A DNA stretch of 64,000 nt. Source: Chitinophaga pinensis (GTDB taxonomy: Bacteria > Bacteroidota > Bacteroidia > Chitinophagales > CAMDFR01). Under the pieces are notes generated by a model. That model was not told where the DNA came from, made no database searches, and was given only the letters and a program-made list of their open reading frames with translations. Location: contig CAMDFR010000001.1 in the NCBI GenBank assembly GCA_945897725.1, positions 62,001 to 126,000 on the forward strand, read 5' to 3'. Positions 19,601 to 27,836 of the stretch are shown here, piece after piece; the first letter of the stretch is position 1; every line of letters starts with the position of its first letter. Made by a program: the position numbers and the translations under genes.

Positions 19601-22097
19601 GAGTGGAAATATTTTTACACCAAGTGCTTCTATCATAGGTGGACCTTATAGGATTATCTATAGCTATACGGATACGCTTACTGGTTGTTTGAGTGCTGAT
19701 ACGCAACTCGTGACGGTAAACAACAGACCTTCTGTTTCTTTCACTGGGTTAAGCGCTAGCTATTGTCTAAATAATCCAAGTGCTCTTCTCACAGGTCTTC
19801 CTAGCGGAGGAGTGTTTTCTGGACCTGGAATTAGTGGCGCTACATTTAGTCCTTCAAGTGCAGGTGTAGGCGGACCTTATATGATTACCTACAGCTACAC
19901 GAATCCACTAACAGGATGTAGCAATATTGATTCTCAATATGTGACAGTAAATGCATTACCATCACCATCCTTCACAGGATTGAACAGTGCTTATTGTATA
20001 TATGAACCTGCAGTGACCTTGACAGGAAGACCGTTAGGCGGGACCTTTACAGGGACTGGAATAAGCGGAACCACATTTAGTCCTTCTTCTGCAGGAGCTG
20101 GTGGACCATACCGAATTTTATACTCTTATACAGATTTGATATCAGGATGTTCTAATGTTGATTCTCAATTTACAACAGTTAATCCTCGTCCAGCCATTAG
20201 TATTTCTGGATTAAATACGCACTACTGCATTGATGCGGCCTCTGTAACTTTAAGCGCAACACCAGCAGGTGGTACTTTTAGCGGACCTGGAATAACAGGT
20301 ACCACATTTAATCCAGCTTCTCTGGCTGTAGGTGGTCCTTATTATATTGTATATTCGGTTACAGATCCTCTTACAGGTTGCTTTAACAAAGATTCATTGG
20401 CCACAAGGGTTGACGCTCTGCCCACTCCTTATTTCTCGGGGCTGAATGCTTTTTATTGTTTAAATGCACCGGCAGCGGTACTTACAGGAATACCTACTGG
20501 CGGTAGTTTTAGTGGTCCAGGAATAAGTGGCAGCACCTTTACACCTAGTGCAGCAGGTGTTGGAGGGCCACACACGATTGTATACTTATATACAGATTTT
20601 AATGGCTGTACTGCCGACACTTTCAGAACTACGATAGTACACCCATTACCTGTAGCTAATGCTGGCCCAGATGATACTGTTTGTCTAGGTTCTAGCACCA
20701 TATTAACTGCAAGTGGTGGTGTAAATTATGCTTGGTCGCCAGGGGGTGGCTTAGTTGCAAGCATCACGGTAGCACCTATTATAAATACAGTTTATACAGT
20801 AACGGTAACCGATATTAATAGTTGTACTGCTAGCGACAATGTTACCATAAGTGTAAAAATCATCAACATGAATTTCACTAAAACAGACATTAGCTGTTAT
20901 GGTGCAAACAATGGAACAGCAACAGTTACGCCAACTACAGGACTTGCTCCATATACTTATGAATGGAGTGATGCTTTACATCAAACCACTGCTACTGCGA
21001 CAAATTTAGCGGCAGGAGTTTATAGGGTAACTGTTACGGATGCTGAATTATGTAGTGGTGTTGACACGATTCGAATTAATGAACCACCGGTGTTAGCAGC
21101 AAGTGTTCTTACTTCAAATGTCCTTTGTTATGGAGATTCAAACGGCACAGCTAGATTTAGTGCATTTGGTGGTACGCCTGCCTATACCTATAGAACGACC
21201 CTAGATGGTATCTATTATTATTTAGGTCAGTCGATTACAGGTCTTCCGTCAGGAATATATACTACAGAAGTTACTGACGCGAATGGTTGTATGATATCGA
21301 TAAGTTTTACCATCACTCAGCCAACACCTATCACCATGAGTTATCAAGAGATGCAACCGCGATGTTATGGTTATAGTGATGGATCCATTTTTGTGCTTGC
21401 CACCGGTGGCACTCCTATCTATACCATGCAACTGGATGACATCACCAATACGTCAGGCTGGTTTATTGATTTGAGCGCTGGAATTCATTTGTTATCTATC
21501 ACTGATGCCAATGGATGCAAAGAAAACTATACTTTAAATTTAGCACAACCAGCTCCAATGATCGTTGATATTAATCCGGATACATTGTTACTTGACTTAG
21601 GTGAAACTGGACAATTATTCACTTCATTTACTGGTGCACCCGCAGACAGTGTTATTTTCCAATGGAATACAGTAAATGGGATGAGTTGTACAGACTGTCC
21701 AAACCCATTGGTAAGTCCATATTTAGATCAGGTATATGAAGTCACTGTTATTGATGTGAGCGACCCTAACAATCCCAGGCCATGTGCTGGAACTGCCATT
21801 GGATATGTATTTGTGGCAGATGGAGATCCTATATATATACCAAATGCATTTACGCCCAATGGGGATGGCTCTAACGACTTTTTCTCTGTCTTTGGTAAAA
21901 GTCTAAAGACGGTAAGAATGCAAATCTTTGATAGATGGGGTGAGCTTCTTTTTGAGTCCTACAATCAAGATAATGGATGGGATGGCACATTTAAAAATGA
22001 AAATTTACAGCCTGGAGTATACGTTTACAAAGTAACTGCCGCTTATTTAAATGGTAAAACTGTCGACAAAACAGGAAGCGTTACTTTAATTAGGTAA
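16620..22097 (+). CDS. Giant secreted surface protein with Ig-like and SprB repeats and T9SS type B C-terminal domain
   Basis: An 1825-residue exported protein. A signal peptide (MKKLFTYIIVSIASITIAKAQ) leads a ~300-residue N-terminal domain with SGICDFFDMAGG and RHLDPDNDQPW. PKD/Ig-like modules follow. Residues ~581-1346 are ten tandem ~77-residue repeats of the form SFTGLx..YC..LTGxPxGGxFSGPGISG..FxPs.AGxGGPYxIxYsYT...GC, each with two Cys. Three SprB-type repeats lie at ~1419-1650 (ISCYGANNGTATVTP, VLCYGDSNGTA, PRCYGYSDGSI). The end is the gliding-motility-associated domain (IPNAFTPNGDGSNDFF, IFDRWGELLF, GWDGTF, final VTLIR). The family is exported by type IX secretion and serves adhesion or gliding; SprB is the Flavobacterium adhesin. 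The specific role here is inferred. Confidence 0.93.
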   Translation: MKKLFTYIIVSIASITIAKAQWSGVFTDDAYLQGTKTEVGISNCGSFGSRVVPALIYGYHPNVPGRGLGFTADAGSNGWSIAGPGGLPPYCGDYFLPGSPVEGFSVQIGVTNYRNFNNSGICDFFDMAGGMICYSSTLDRASATWQSSGLVGGALRVTNTTYVPDTSLFFVTQVKLCNESGAAVNDVYYLRHLDPDNDQPWSAYSGSFTTRNQTYSQGSDTTPGLVTATSRSGCYLGLGSEAPSTRVTMGGFAPPTRASDVWNGIAPYNGTVGLIRNADEAISIAFKFLSIAPGTCECFGYAHVLNLSDLSRALVLTASNVALYEDTINITDTLTKVICLGDSVSFKAVTTCTDFYAINWTADPPGSIIGSAVYDSLKAAPTVTTVYTLTGIGPCGADTFNITVIVDTFITTLALTPSDTAICKGASTALNVTGTGSYTYTWSPGSGLSSASSGAPIASPLGTTSYAVTVTSTLAGCKDTLYTRVRVDTLIATAGRDSSVCPGRTMILGGSRTSSLGYPVAWSSAPSGGLAYLSSPSDTNPTLIFPLGEPAGSFTYTLLSFNYGCIARDTITVSVSASPSITMGLDSIYCLTSPNDIITCTPYGGMLSGPGIIDSTFHPSIAGIGGPYRILYSVMTPAGCISIDSAFTVVDSFPLARFIGLSSTYCVADSSAILIGAPGGGVFSGPGISGNRFYPAVAGIGGPYNIRYTYTNPISGCTDDTIQRVTVISIPSVSFTGLDSQYCMSGILVTLTGSPAGGTFSGPGISGNIFSPSSVGLGGPYQIIYTYSTGPSCIGADTQYVTVNMGPTVSFSGLAARYCIYESSATLTGIPSGGVFSGVGILGTSFSPAVAGVGGPYAIVYSYTNPSTGCSSTDTQYVRVNPIPSVSFTGLSTPYCIYDSPIALTGLPSGGVFSGPGISGSSFSPSSAGSGGPFAIIYTYTDANTCVNRDTNYTTINPRPVVTFTGLNAQYCYYELASTLSGSPLGGTFSGTGMSGNIFTPSASIIGGPYRIIYSYTDTLTGCLSADTQLVTVNNRPSVSFTGLSASYCLNNPSALLTGLPSGGVFSGPGISGATFSPSSAGVGGPYMITYSYTNPLTGCSNIDSQYVTVNALPSPSFTGLNSAYCIYEPAVTLTGRPLGGTFTGTGISGTTFSPSSAGAGGPYRILYSYTDLISGCSNVDSQFTTVNPRPAISISGLNTHYCIDAASVTLSATPAGGTFSGPGITGTTFNPASLAVGGPYYIVYSVTDPLTGCFNKDSLATRVDALPTPYFSGLNAFYCLNAPAAVLTGIPTGGSFSGPGISGSTFTPSAAGVGGPHTIVYLYTDFNGCTADTFRTTIVHPLPVANAGPDDTVCLGSSTILTASGGVNYAWSPGGGLVASITVAPIINTVYTVTVTDINSCTASDNVTISVKIINMNFTKTDISCYGANNGTATVTPTTGLAPYTYEWSDALHQTTATATNLAAGVYRVTVTDAELCSGVDTIRINEPPVLAASVLTSNVLCYGDSNGTARFSAFGGTPAYTYRTTLDGIYYYLGQSITGLPSGIYTTEVTDANGCMISISFTITQPTPITMSYQEMQPRCYGYSDGSIFVLATGGTPIYTMQLDDITNTSGWFIDLSAGIHLLSITDANGCKENYTLNLAQPAPMIVDINPDTLLLDLGETGQLFTSFTGAPADSVIFQWNTVNGMSCTDCPNPLVSPYLDQVYEVTVIDVSDPNNPRPCAGTAIGYVFVADGDPIYIPNAFTPNGDGSNDFFSVFGKSLKTVRMQIFDRWGELLFESYNQDNGWDGTFKNENLQPGVYVYKVTAAYLNGKTVDKTGSVTLIR
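18360..20657 (+). repeat. Ten tandem ~230 bp coding repeats
   Basis: In-frame repeats inside the giant surface protein gene encode ten ~77-residue Ig-like units. Protein-level conservation is strongest around GGxFSGPGISG and GGPY. DNA copies are diverged, so this is old tandem duplication rather than recent expansion. Confidence 0.85.
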
Positions 22098-22116
22098 AAC
22101 AATTTATTAAACAAAT

Positions 22117-22144
22117 AAAAATCCTGCTAATCAGCAGGATTTTT
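22117..22144 (+). terminator. Rho-independent terminator after the giant surface protein gene
   Basis: An ATCCTGCT/AGCAGGAT stem, extended by flanking A and T runs, with a 4-base loop and a following TTTTTATTTT. It starts 20 bp after the stop codon. Confidence 0.9.
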
Positions 22145-22163
22145 ATTTTAACAACCTCAGCAA

Positions 22164-22979
22164 ATGCAACAAAAAATTGAAGATAAAATCGAAGAAATTC
22201 GAGCATCGGGATTTGATTTTAAATTTTCTTTTTACTTCTCTAAGGCTTGGGAAATTTTCAGCTTTAATAGTGGAATGATGATTCTCTACACTATTCTATT
22301 ATTCCTTGGATTAGGCATTTTGAGTCTAATTCCTTTGATAGGTGGAATGATAAGGCTCTTATTTCAAACACCACTCATTATGGGTTATGCCTATGTAACT
22401 TATAGGATACACCATCACCAAGCTATTGAGTTCGGAAATTATTTCGATGGCATAAAAGATTTCGCAAAAATATTTGTCATCAATATTCTGACTGGTATCT
22501 GTATATTAATTGCTGTTCTCCCTGCTGTAATCTATATCTTTTATATGCTTACCAATGGCTTTGATTTCAGCTCTTTTAATAATCCAGGCTTCTTGTTTGA
22601 TTCTCTGAATCCTTTAAGGTTGTTTAAAATAATCATTGTAAGCTTTATATTACTGCTCCCTGCTTTATATCTGAGTATAGGTTTTCAGTTTTCATCCTAT
22701 TTTGTAGTATTCGCTGGAGCAGATTATGGAACCTCCATCAAATGGAGCATGATGATTGCGAACAAGCATATTTTTTCCTTTATTCTACTTGATTTTACGC
22801 TAGCTATGCTGGTGATAGTTAGTGTTTTACCCTTGGGCCTTGGACTCTTCGTCTCCATACCTTTTGCTCTTATTATTAAATATGTAATGTTTCATGATAT
22901 CCTAGCATTTGACAATATTAGTCATGCTAACAGAGATGAAGTTCAAGATTACTTAAATGAAACCCCATCTGTCCAGTAA
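22164..22979 (+). CDS. Multi-pass membrane protein of unknown function
   Basis: A 271-residue integral inner-membrane protein. The N-terminal ~35 residues are soluble and charged. About six hydrophobic spans follow (roughly 38-58, 60-82, 105-128, 152-178, 183-200 and 208-236). Its composition resembles Bacteroidota proteins often loosely labelled as DUF4013-like or, wrongly, as carotene monooxygenases. I recognise no catalytic motif. It begins 19 bp after the terminator of the upstream gene, so it probably has its own promoter. Start ATG at 22164. Confidence 0.75.
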   Translation: MQQKIEDKIEEIRASGFDFKFSFYFSKAWEIFSFNSGMMILYTILLFLGLGILSLIPLIGGMIRLLFQTPLIMGYAYVTYRIHHHQAIEFGNYFDGIKDFAKIFVINILTGICILIAVLPAVIYIFYMLTNGFDFSSFNNPGFLFDSLNPLRLFKIIIVSFILLLPALYLSIGFQFSSYFVVFAGADYGTSIKWSMMIANKHIFSFILLDFTLAMLVIVSVLPLGLGLFVSIPFALIIKYVMFHDILAFDNISHANRDEVQDYLNETPSVQ

Positions 22980-23055
22980 TTAAAAATTCAAGGTAAAAAG
23001 ATGCTTGAAAGAAGCTGTTAATCAGCGACAACATATAAATGGGAGAAGGAACTTT

Positions 23056-23460
23056 CTACTCAAATCTGTAACGTCTTCCTGCTTTAATTTCAGCTTTTTG
23101 TTTTTTGACTTTGAGTCTGTTTTCGGAAACACTATGAGGTATGTGCGTTTTGATTCTTTTCTTTTTTTCTCGAAAGGCAGTAAGCAATAGTTCGAAAAAT
23201 TTATCCATCACCAATTGCTTATTTCTTGCCTGAGAGCGACTTTCACTACAGTCAATCATTAAAACACCTTCACTATTTATCCTGTTTTTTAGGTGCTTTT
23301 TAACCTTTGCTTTTTGATCTTCTGTCAATAAAAAACTATTATCGACATCAAAATATAATTGGACACAAGTGGCTACTTTATTGACATTCTGCCCACCGCT
23401 GCCACTACTTCTTACTGCTTTAAATGATGGTTCTCTGAGTATTGCCGCTTTTTCTATCAT
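23056..23460 (-). CDS. arfB: ArfB/YaeJ-like peptidyl-tRNA hydrolase (ribosome rescue)
   Basis: A 134-residue class I release-factor-like protein that frees ribosomes stalled on mRNAs without a stop codon. It carries the GGQ catalytic motif (RSSGSGGQNVNKVAT, residues 22-24) but no codon-recognition domain. Its C-terminal tail is rich in Lys/Arg (REKKKRIKTH, RLKVKKQKAEIKAGRRYRFE), the feature that ArfB inserts into the empty mRNA channel. Length agrees with E. coli ArfB (140). It lies 67 bp from the polysaccharide deacetylase on the same strand, so the two may be co-transcribed. Confidence 0.9.
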   Translation of the reverse strand: MIEKAAILREPSFKAVRSSGSGGQNVNKVATCVQLYFDVDNSFLLTEDQKAKVKKHLKNRINSEGVLMIDCSESRSQARNKQLVMDKFFELLLTAFREKKKRIKTHIPHSVSENRLKVKKQKAEIKAGRRYRFE

Positions 23461-23527
23461 TATATAAAATTACAACAAAATCCTAAACACATTCAACTGT
23501 TATAATAAATAAACAATAGCTAAAATT

Positions 23528-24142
23528 TTATAAGCAGGCAAACCGAAAGCCTTTCTCTAGTTTACTCTCAATAAAAAGAGGCAGAGCATATCTAAGATTT
23601 TTTTCAGCTTTCAAACTATCATGAAAAACAACGATAGAACCATTGGTTGAATTATCATTCACGTTTTTTAGGACATCTTCTGGAGCAATAGTATTGACCC
23701 AATCATAACTCAAAACATCCCACATAATAATCTCATAATGCTTCGAAAGATGCTTCAATTGAGGAAGTTTTAATTTGCCATACGGGGGCCTAAAAAGCTT
23801 ACTGTTAACTAATAAATTGCATTTTGCTACCTCCTTTACATAATCTTTAGTTGGCGTTTTCCAACCATTAGCGTGGTTCTGCGTATGATTACCTATGCGG
23901 TGTCCAGCAGTCAATATTTTTTCATATACGTTAGAATTTTCTTCCACATTTTTTCCAATGCAAAAAAAAGTGGCTTTGATATCATCAAATGATTTCAAGG
24001 TATCTAAGACAAATTCGGTTACTGCAGGAATAGGTCCATCATCGAAAGTAAGATAGATCGTTTTCTCTTCTCTGCCCTTATTCCATACACAATTTTTCAA
24101 AATAAGCGGAACAATAGCAGGTGTCTTCACAAATACATTCAT
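23528..24142 (-). CDS. NodB-type polysaccharide deacetylase
   Basis: A 204-residue carbohydrate esterase family 4 enzyme that removes acetyl groups from N-acetylated glycans such as peptidoglycan or a surface polysaccharide. The metal and catalytic motifs are intact: TFDDGP (Asp34, Asp35), NHTQNH (His86 and His90 as metal ligands), RPPYGK (~118-123) and the late VVFHDS with its His. No signal peptide is clear, though the start carries a hydrophobic segment, so the cellular location is uncertain. The target glycan is not deducible from sequence. Divergent from gltX. Confidence 0.9.
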   Translation of the reverse strand: MNVFVKTPAIVPLILKNCVWNKGREEKTIYLTFDDGPIPAVTEFVLDTLKSFDDIKATFFCIGKNVEENSNVYEKILTAGHRIGNHTQNHANGWKTPTKDYVKEVAKCNLLVNSKLFRPPYGKLKLPQLKHLSKHYEIIMWDVLSYDWVNTIAPEDVLKNVNDNSTNGSIVVFHDSLKAEKNLRYALPLFIESKLEKGFRFACL

Positions 24143-24195
24143 AGAATAAAATTACAACAATGCGATATTTAAAAAAATGCTATACTCAAATTATA

Positions 24196-24203
24196 TAATT
24201 TTG
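24196..24203 (+). promoter_or_regulatory. -7 box (TAATTTTG) for gltX
   Basis: An exact -7 consensus 34 bases before the ATG at 24237. It lies inside the longer open frame that begins at 24177, arguing against that upstream start. Confidence 0.5.
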
Positions 24204-24236
24204 CATCTAAGAAAACCGCTTAGAAGAAATACTTTT

Positions 24237-25775
24237 ATGGATAAAAGAATTAGAACTCGATTTGCCCCAAGTCCTACGGGGCCTTTACATTTGGGAGGCA
24301 TACGCTCCGCATTGTTTTGTTATTTATTCGCCAAAAAACACGGCGGTGATTTTATTTTAAGAATCGAAGATACTGACCAAAATCGTTTTGTACCGGGCGC
24401 CGAAGAATATATCATTGAATCATTGAGGTGGTGTGGCATAGAACCAAATGAAGGAATTGGTTTTGGAGATGGTGCCTATGGTCCATATAGACAAAGTGAA
24501 AGAAAACCTATGTACCGTGAATATGCTGAAAGGCTTATTGCATCTGGTGATGCGTACTATGCGTTCGATACCCCTGAAGAGTTGGAAACCATGCGCTCCA
24601 ATATGACCAAAGAAGGGAGTGCAGCACCCGGCTATACGCATGTTACAAGACAATACATGAAAAACTCCATCTCCTTATCACAAGATGAGGTAACAGCTAG
24701 ACTTGAAAGTGGCGAACCGTATGTGATTCGTCATAAAATGCCTAGAAATGAAGAAATCAAATTTCATGATTTAGTGCGTGGATGGGTGAGTTTTAATTCA
24801 TCTCAACTCGACGATAAAGTACTGTTAAAGGCAGATGGCATGCCTACCTATCATTTGGCACATGTGGTAGATGATTATACCATGAAGATTACACATGCCT
24901 TCAGAGGTGAAGAATGGTTGCCTTCTGCACCGACGCATATTTTATGTGTGAGGGCTTTGGGCTGGGAAAACGAAATTTGGGAGTATGCCCATCTTCCGCT
25001 CATCTTAAAGCCAGATGGTAAAGGAAAATTAAGCAAAAGAGATGGCGATCGATTGGGTTTCCCTGTATTTCCTATCAGCTGGACGGATCCTGTCACAGGC
25101 GAAGAATCTGTAGGATATAGAGAAAGAGGATTTTTCCCAGAAGCATTCATCAATATGCTTGCTTTCTTGGGCTGGAATCCAGGTACGGAGCAAGAAATTT
25201 TTTCATTAGAACAATTAGTCCAAGATTTCTCCATTGAAAAAGTAAATAAGGCAGGCGCTAGATTTGATTTCGATAAAACAAAATGGTTCAATCAACAATA
25301 CATCAAAAACAGAAGTAATAAGGAACTGGTATCCTTAATAAAACCATACCTTGACGCAAAAAACTATCATCGTGATGAAAAATATCTCGAGAAATTTTGT
25401 GAATTGATCAAAGATCGGGCAGTTTATCTCAGCGATTTCGCAGAATTGGGTTACTACTTTTTTGAACCCATCAAGCAATACGACGATGCTGCCATCAAGA
25501 AAAAATGGAAAAATGAACGAAAAGATTTATTCGAAAATTTAATTTTATTTTTAAATAATATCTCTACTTTTGAAACGAAAGAAATTGAGGTCGCAGTGAA
25601 AGAATTTATTACAGAAAATGCGATCGGAATGGGCGATGTAGGACCGATATTAAGGATTGCTTTAGCAGGGAATATGTCAGGTCCACCCGTTTTTGAGATG
25701 ATGGAATTGCTAGGAAAAGAAGAAGTTAAAAATAGATTGGCAATTGCCATTAAGTATTTTTGTAACTTAGATTAA
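24237..25775 (+). CDS. gltX: Glutamyl-tRNA synthetase
   Basis: Charges tRNA-Glu (and tRNA-Gln in organisms that use the transamidation route). It is a class I synthetase of 512 residues from the chosen ATG. The HIGH-type motif is RFAPSPTGPLHLGGIRSAL, and the KMSKS-type motif is KGKLSKRDGD. The catalytic Rossmann fold, the ALGWENEIWEYAHLPL segment and a helical C-terminal anticodon-binding domain are all present. The frame extends 20 codons upstream, but a promoter box at 24196 supports the start at 24237. It is followed 50 bp later by a small Asp-rich protein. Confidence 0.97.
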   Translation: MDKRIRTRFAPSPTGPLHLGGIRSALFCYLFAKKHGGDFILRIEDTDQNRFVPGAEEYIIESLRWCGIEPNEGIGFGDGAYGPYRQSERKPMYREYAERLIASGDAYYAFDTPEELETMRSNMTKEGSAAPGYTHVTRQYMKNSISLSQDEVTARLESGEPYVIRHKMPRNEEIKFHDLVRGWVSFNSSQLDDKVLLKADGMPTYHLAHVVDDYTMKITHAFRGEEWLPSAPTHILCVRALGWENEIWEYAHLPLILKPDGKGKLSKRDGDRLGFPVFPISWTDPVTGEESVGYRERGFFPEAFINMLAFLGWNPGTEQEIFSLEQLVQDFSIEKVNKAGARFDFDKTKWFNQQYIKNRSNKELVSLIKPYLDAKNYHRDEKYLEKFCELIKDRAVYLSDFAELGYYFFEPIKQYDDAAIKKKWKNERKDLFENLILFLNNISTFETKEIEVAVKEFITENAIGMGDVGPILRIALAGNMSGPPVFEMMELLGKEEVKNRLAIAIKYFCNLD

Positions 25776-25825
25776 TTTTATATTTTTACTCATCATAATT
25801 ATTAAAAACAAACAAAAGCAGCATT

Positions 25826-26215
25826 ATGGCAAGGGCAGCATTTTTAGGAAAAAAAGCAGAAGTAAGCAAAGAATTAGACGGTCTTGAAATTGGTGTAAAC
25901 CAATTTGGTGTTATTTCTTCTAACCTTTCAGTAGAAGAGATGAATGCATTTTTAAACAAAAATGTATTCGACAAAAAATTAAAAAACAATCTATCGTCCG
26001 AAATGAGTGGCGACTATGATTCATTGGATGAAGATTTCGATGATGATGAAGATGACTTTGATGACGACGAAGATGATGCGTTTGATGATTTTGATGACGA
26101 TTATGATGATGATGATTTAGAAGGAATGGACTTCGAAGACGATGACTCCGTTGCTGATGAAGATACTGATGACGATTTTGATGATGACGTCGAAGAAGAA
26201 GACGATGAAGAATAA
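25826..26215 (+). CDS. Small protein with extremely Asp/Glu-rich C-terminal tail
   Basis: A 129-residue protein I cannot assign to a named family. The N-terminal ~55 residues look folded ([20 protein letters not shown], then [19 protein letters not shown] and [14 protein letters not shown]). From about residue 60 to the end, most residues are Asp or Glu, with few hydrophobic breaks (FDD, YDD). The acidic tail is encoded by a GAT/GAC-rich tract at about 26020-26215. Such tails can mimic nucleic acid, bind basic proteins or bind calcium; none of these is demonstrated here. The B12-binding protein gene starts 11 bp after the stop, suggesting a shared transcript. Confidence 0.8.
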   Translation: MARAAFLGKKAEVSKELDGLEIGVNQFGVISSNLSVEEMNAFLNKNVFDKKLKNNLSSEMSGDYDSLDEDFDDDEDDFDDDEDDAFDDFDDDYDDDDLEGMDFEDDDSVADEDTDDDFDDDVEEEDDEE

Positions 26216-26226
26216 GCAAAAACATA

Positions 26227-26634
26227 ATGACTAGACCCATCCGTGTATTAGTAGCAAAAGTAGGGCTCGATGGTCACGATAGAGGAGCCAAAGTCATAGC
26301 CGCTGCTTTGCGTGATGCAGGAATGGAGGTGATCTATACCGGTCTTCGTCAAACACCTGAAATGGTTGTGAACGCAGCCTTACAAGAAGATGTGGATGTG
26401 ATTGGTGTAAGTATTTTATCTGGCGCGCACAATACTATTTTCCCCAAATTAATTGAGAAGCTAAAAGAAAAAAAGATGGAGGATGTCCTCTTGACTGGCG
26501 GTGGTATTATTCCAGATGAAGACATGAAACATCTTACGGAGATAGGCGTTGGTAAACTCTTTGCCCCCGGTACAAACACCAACGATATTGCGACTTACAT
26601 CAAAGAATGGGTAGCCATTCATCGAAAATTATAA
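26227..26634 (+). CDS. Stand-alone cobalamin (B12)-binding protein, methylmalonyl-CoA mutase C-terminal type
   Basis: A 135-residue flavodoxin-like B12-binding domain. It has the DxHxxG cobalamin signature (Asp15-Gly-His17-Asp-Arg-Gly20), with His17 as the lower axial ligand, followed by GVSILSGAH and TGGGIIP. This equals the C-terminal domain of acyl-CoA mutases as a separate subunit, as in split mutases, so it needs a catalytic large subunit encoded elsewhere; none is in the window. The neighbouring enoyl-CoA hydratase fits acyl-CoA metabolism. A strong terminator follows the stop. Confidence 0.9.
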   Translation: MTRPIRVLVAKVGLDGHDRGAKVIAAALRDAGMEVIYTGLRQTPEMVVNAALQEDVDVIGVSILSGAHNTIFPKLIEKLKEKKMEDVLLTGGGIIPDEDMKHLTEIGVGKLFAPGTNTNDIATYIKEWVAIHRKL

Positions 26635-26661
26635 GTAATAAAAATCTATAAATGATAAAAC

Positions 26662-26689
26662 GCCATAGTATATTTGCTATGGCTTTTTT
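26662..26689 (+). terminator. Rho-independent terminator after the B12-binding protein gene
   Basis: A GCCATAG/CTATGGC stem with an 8-base loop and six T, 28 bp past the stop. It ends the transcript holding the Asp-rich and B12-binding genes. Confidence 0.9.
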
Positions 26690-26712
26690 ATGAAATCAAA
26701 ACACATTAAAAC

Positions 26713-27492
26713 ATGTACAACAATTTATTAGTCGAGAATCAAAACGGCATTTTAATTATCACAATCAACAGAGAAGATAAATTAAATGCATTGAATATTG
26801 AATTGCTTTCAGAATTAAAGAAAGTAGTAAAAGTAGTCTATGATGATAAAACTATAAAAGGCGCTATCCTCACTGGTAAAGGACCAAAAGCATTTGCTGC
26901 AGGTGCTGATATCGCTGAGTTTGCAAGCTTTACAGAAAAACAAGGTATCGAATTATCGCAAAGCGGTGGCGCTATTTTTAAGAGTATTGAAGAATGTCCC
27001 AAACCTTTTCTAGCTCTCAATAATGGTTTTACTTTGGGTGGTGGTTGTGAATTGGCAATGGCTTGCCACATGCGCATTGCAACGGATAACGCGAAGTTCG
27101 GACAACCAGAAGTGGCACTCGGCATCATCCCAGGATACGGCGCTACACAGCGTTTGGTGCAATTGGTGGGCAAGGGCAAAGCCTTAGAATTACTGATGAC
27201 AGGCAACATGATTACAGCAGCAGAAGCCAAAGACTTAGGTTTGGTCAATTATACTTTTGCGAGCATCGAAGAAGCCATGGATAAATGTAAAGAACTCATT
27301 AATAAAATCGCAACACAGGGACCATTGGCCATTGCAAAAATCATCGATTGCGTGAATTGTTACTTCGATCATAACATCGATGGTTTTGAAGAAGAGAGCA
27401 AATTGTTTGGCGCCAGCATGAACACTCAAGATTTTAAAGAAGGCACCACCGCCTTTATCGAAAAAAGAAAAGCTGTTTTCACCGGACAATAA
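26713..27492 (+). CDS. Enoyl-CoA hydratase (crotonase family)
   Basis: Hydrates trans-2-enoyl-CoA to 3-hydroxyacyl-CoA in beta-oxidation or a related pathway. The 259 residues have the crotonase oxyanion-hole segments (FAAGADIAEF and NGFTLGGGCELA) and both catalytic glutamates, Glu113 in GGGCELAMACH and Glu133 in QPEVALGIIPGYGATQRL. Having both is typical of true hydratases rather than isomerases. It starts 24 bp after a terminator and so has its own promoter. The downstream 344 bp hold dispersed repeats and no gene. Confidence 0.95.
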   Translation: MYNNLLVENQNGILIITINREDKLNALNIELLSELKKVVKVVYDDKTIKGAILTGKGPKAFAAGADIAEFASFTEKQGIELSQSGGAIFKSIEECPKPFLALNNGFTLGGGCELAMACHMRIATDNAKFGQPEVALGIIPGYGATQRLVQLVGKGKALELLMTGNMITAAEAKDLGLVNYTFASIEEAMDKCKELINKIATQGPLAIAKIIDCVNCYFDHNIDGFEEESKLFGASMNTQDFKEGTTAFIEKRKAVFTGQ

Positions 27493-27522
27493 TTATATTT
27501 TTTTCAATTCATTTTTTTTGAG

Positions 27523-27640
27523 GGCGTGCCGCCAGCCGAGTATAAAAGGCTGCCGTCCTGCTATCCACTACAAGCTGCTGCGCGTCCCTTGCAGCAGGCT
27601 TTTCGTTGCTATCAGTCACGCGATGTTTTCGTTTTAAAAA
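27523..27640 (+). repeat. Dispersed intergenic repeat, family D, left copy
   Basis: A ~118 bp element starting GGCGTGCCGCCAGCC, continuing GGCTGCCGTCCTGCTATCCA and ending GTTGCTATCAGTCACGC plus an AT-rich tail. It has an internal AAGC-TGCTGC/GCAGCA-GGCTT hairpin. A clearly homologous copy lies in the opposite orientation at 36338-36452, just inside the tRNA-Asn gene, so the pair brackets the accessory segment. Confidence 0.85.
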
Positions 27641-27743
27641 ATAATTTGCGTTTTATTTGTGTTACACATCAGTTAAGTGAATTGTCGATACTTTTAAAAA
27701 TGGTTTATCTTTAAAGTGGAAGTTTAACCTGTGGTTGTTTAAT

Positions 27744-27791
27744 CAAATCGGAGATTTGGCTACACTAAAGCGTAGTCAGGAGACTACGCTT
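27744..27791. repeat. Two adjacent short palindromes
   Basis: CAAATC-GGA-GATTTG (27744-27758) is followed by AAGCGTAGTC-AGGA-GACTACGCTT (27768-27791, a perfect 10 bp stem). There is no T-run. With the family D element they fill the 344 bp gap; I see no gene here. Confidence 0.6.
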
Positions 27792-27836
27792 AGCGGGGTC
27801 TTTTACCTATCCGAGATCAAATTATAATTTATTAAT

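Noticed and set aside
18360-20657. Regular ~230 bp repeats, considered as CRISPR or satellite DNA
   Set aside because: They are in one long open frame and conserved at protein level; there are no short identical repeats with unique spacers.
25920-26240. Minus-strand open frame rich in His/Arg opposite the Asp-rich gene
   Set aside because: It is the reverse complement of GAT/GAC codons; the + strand gene has a sensible N-terminal domain, start and neighbours.
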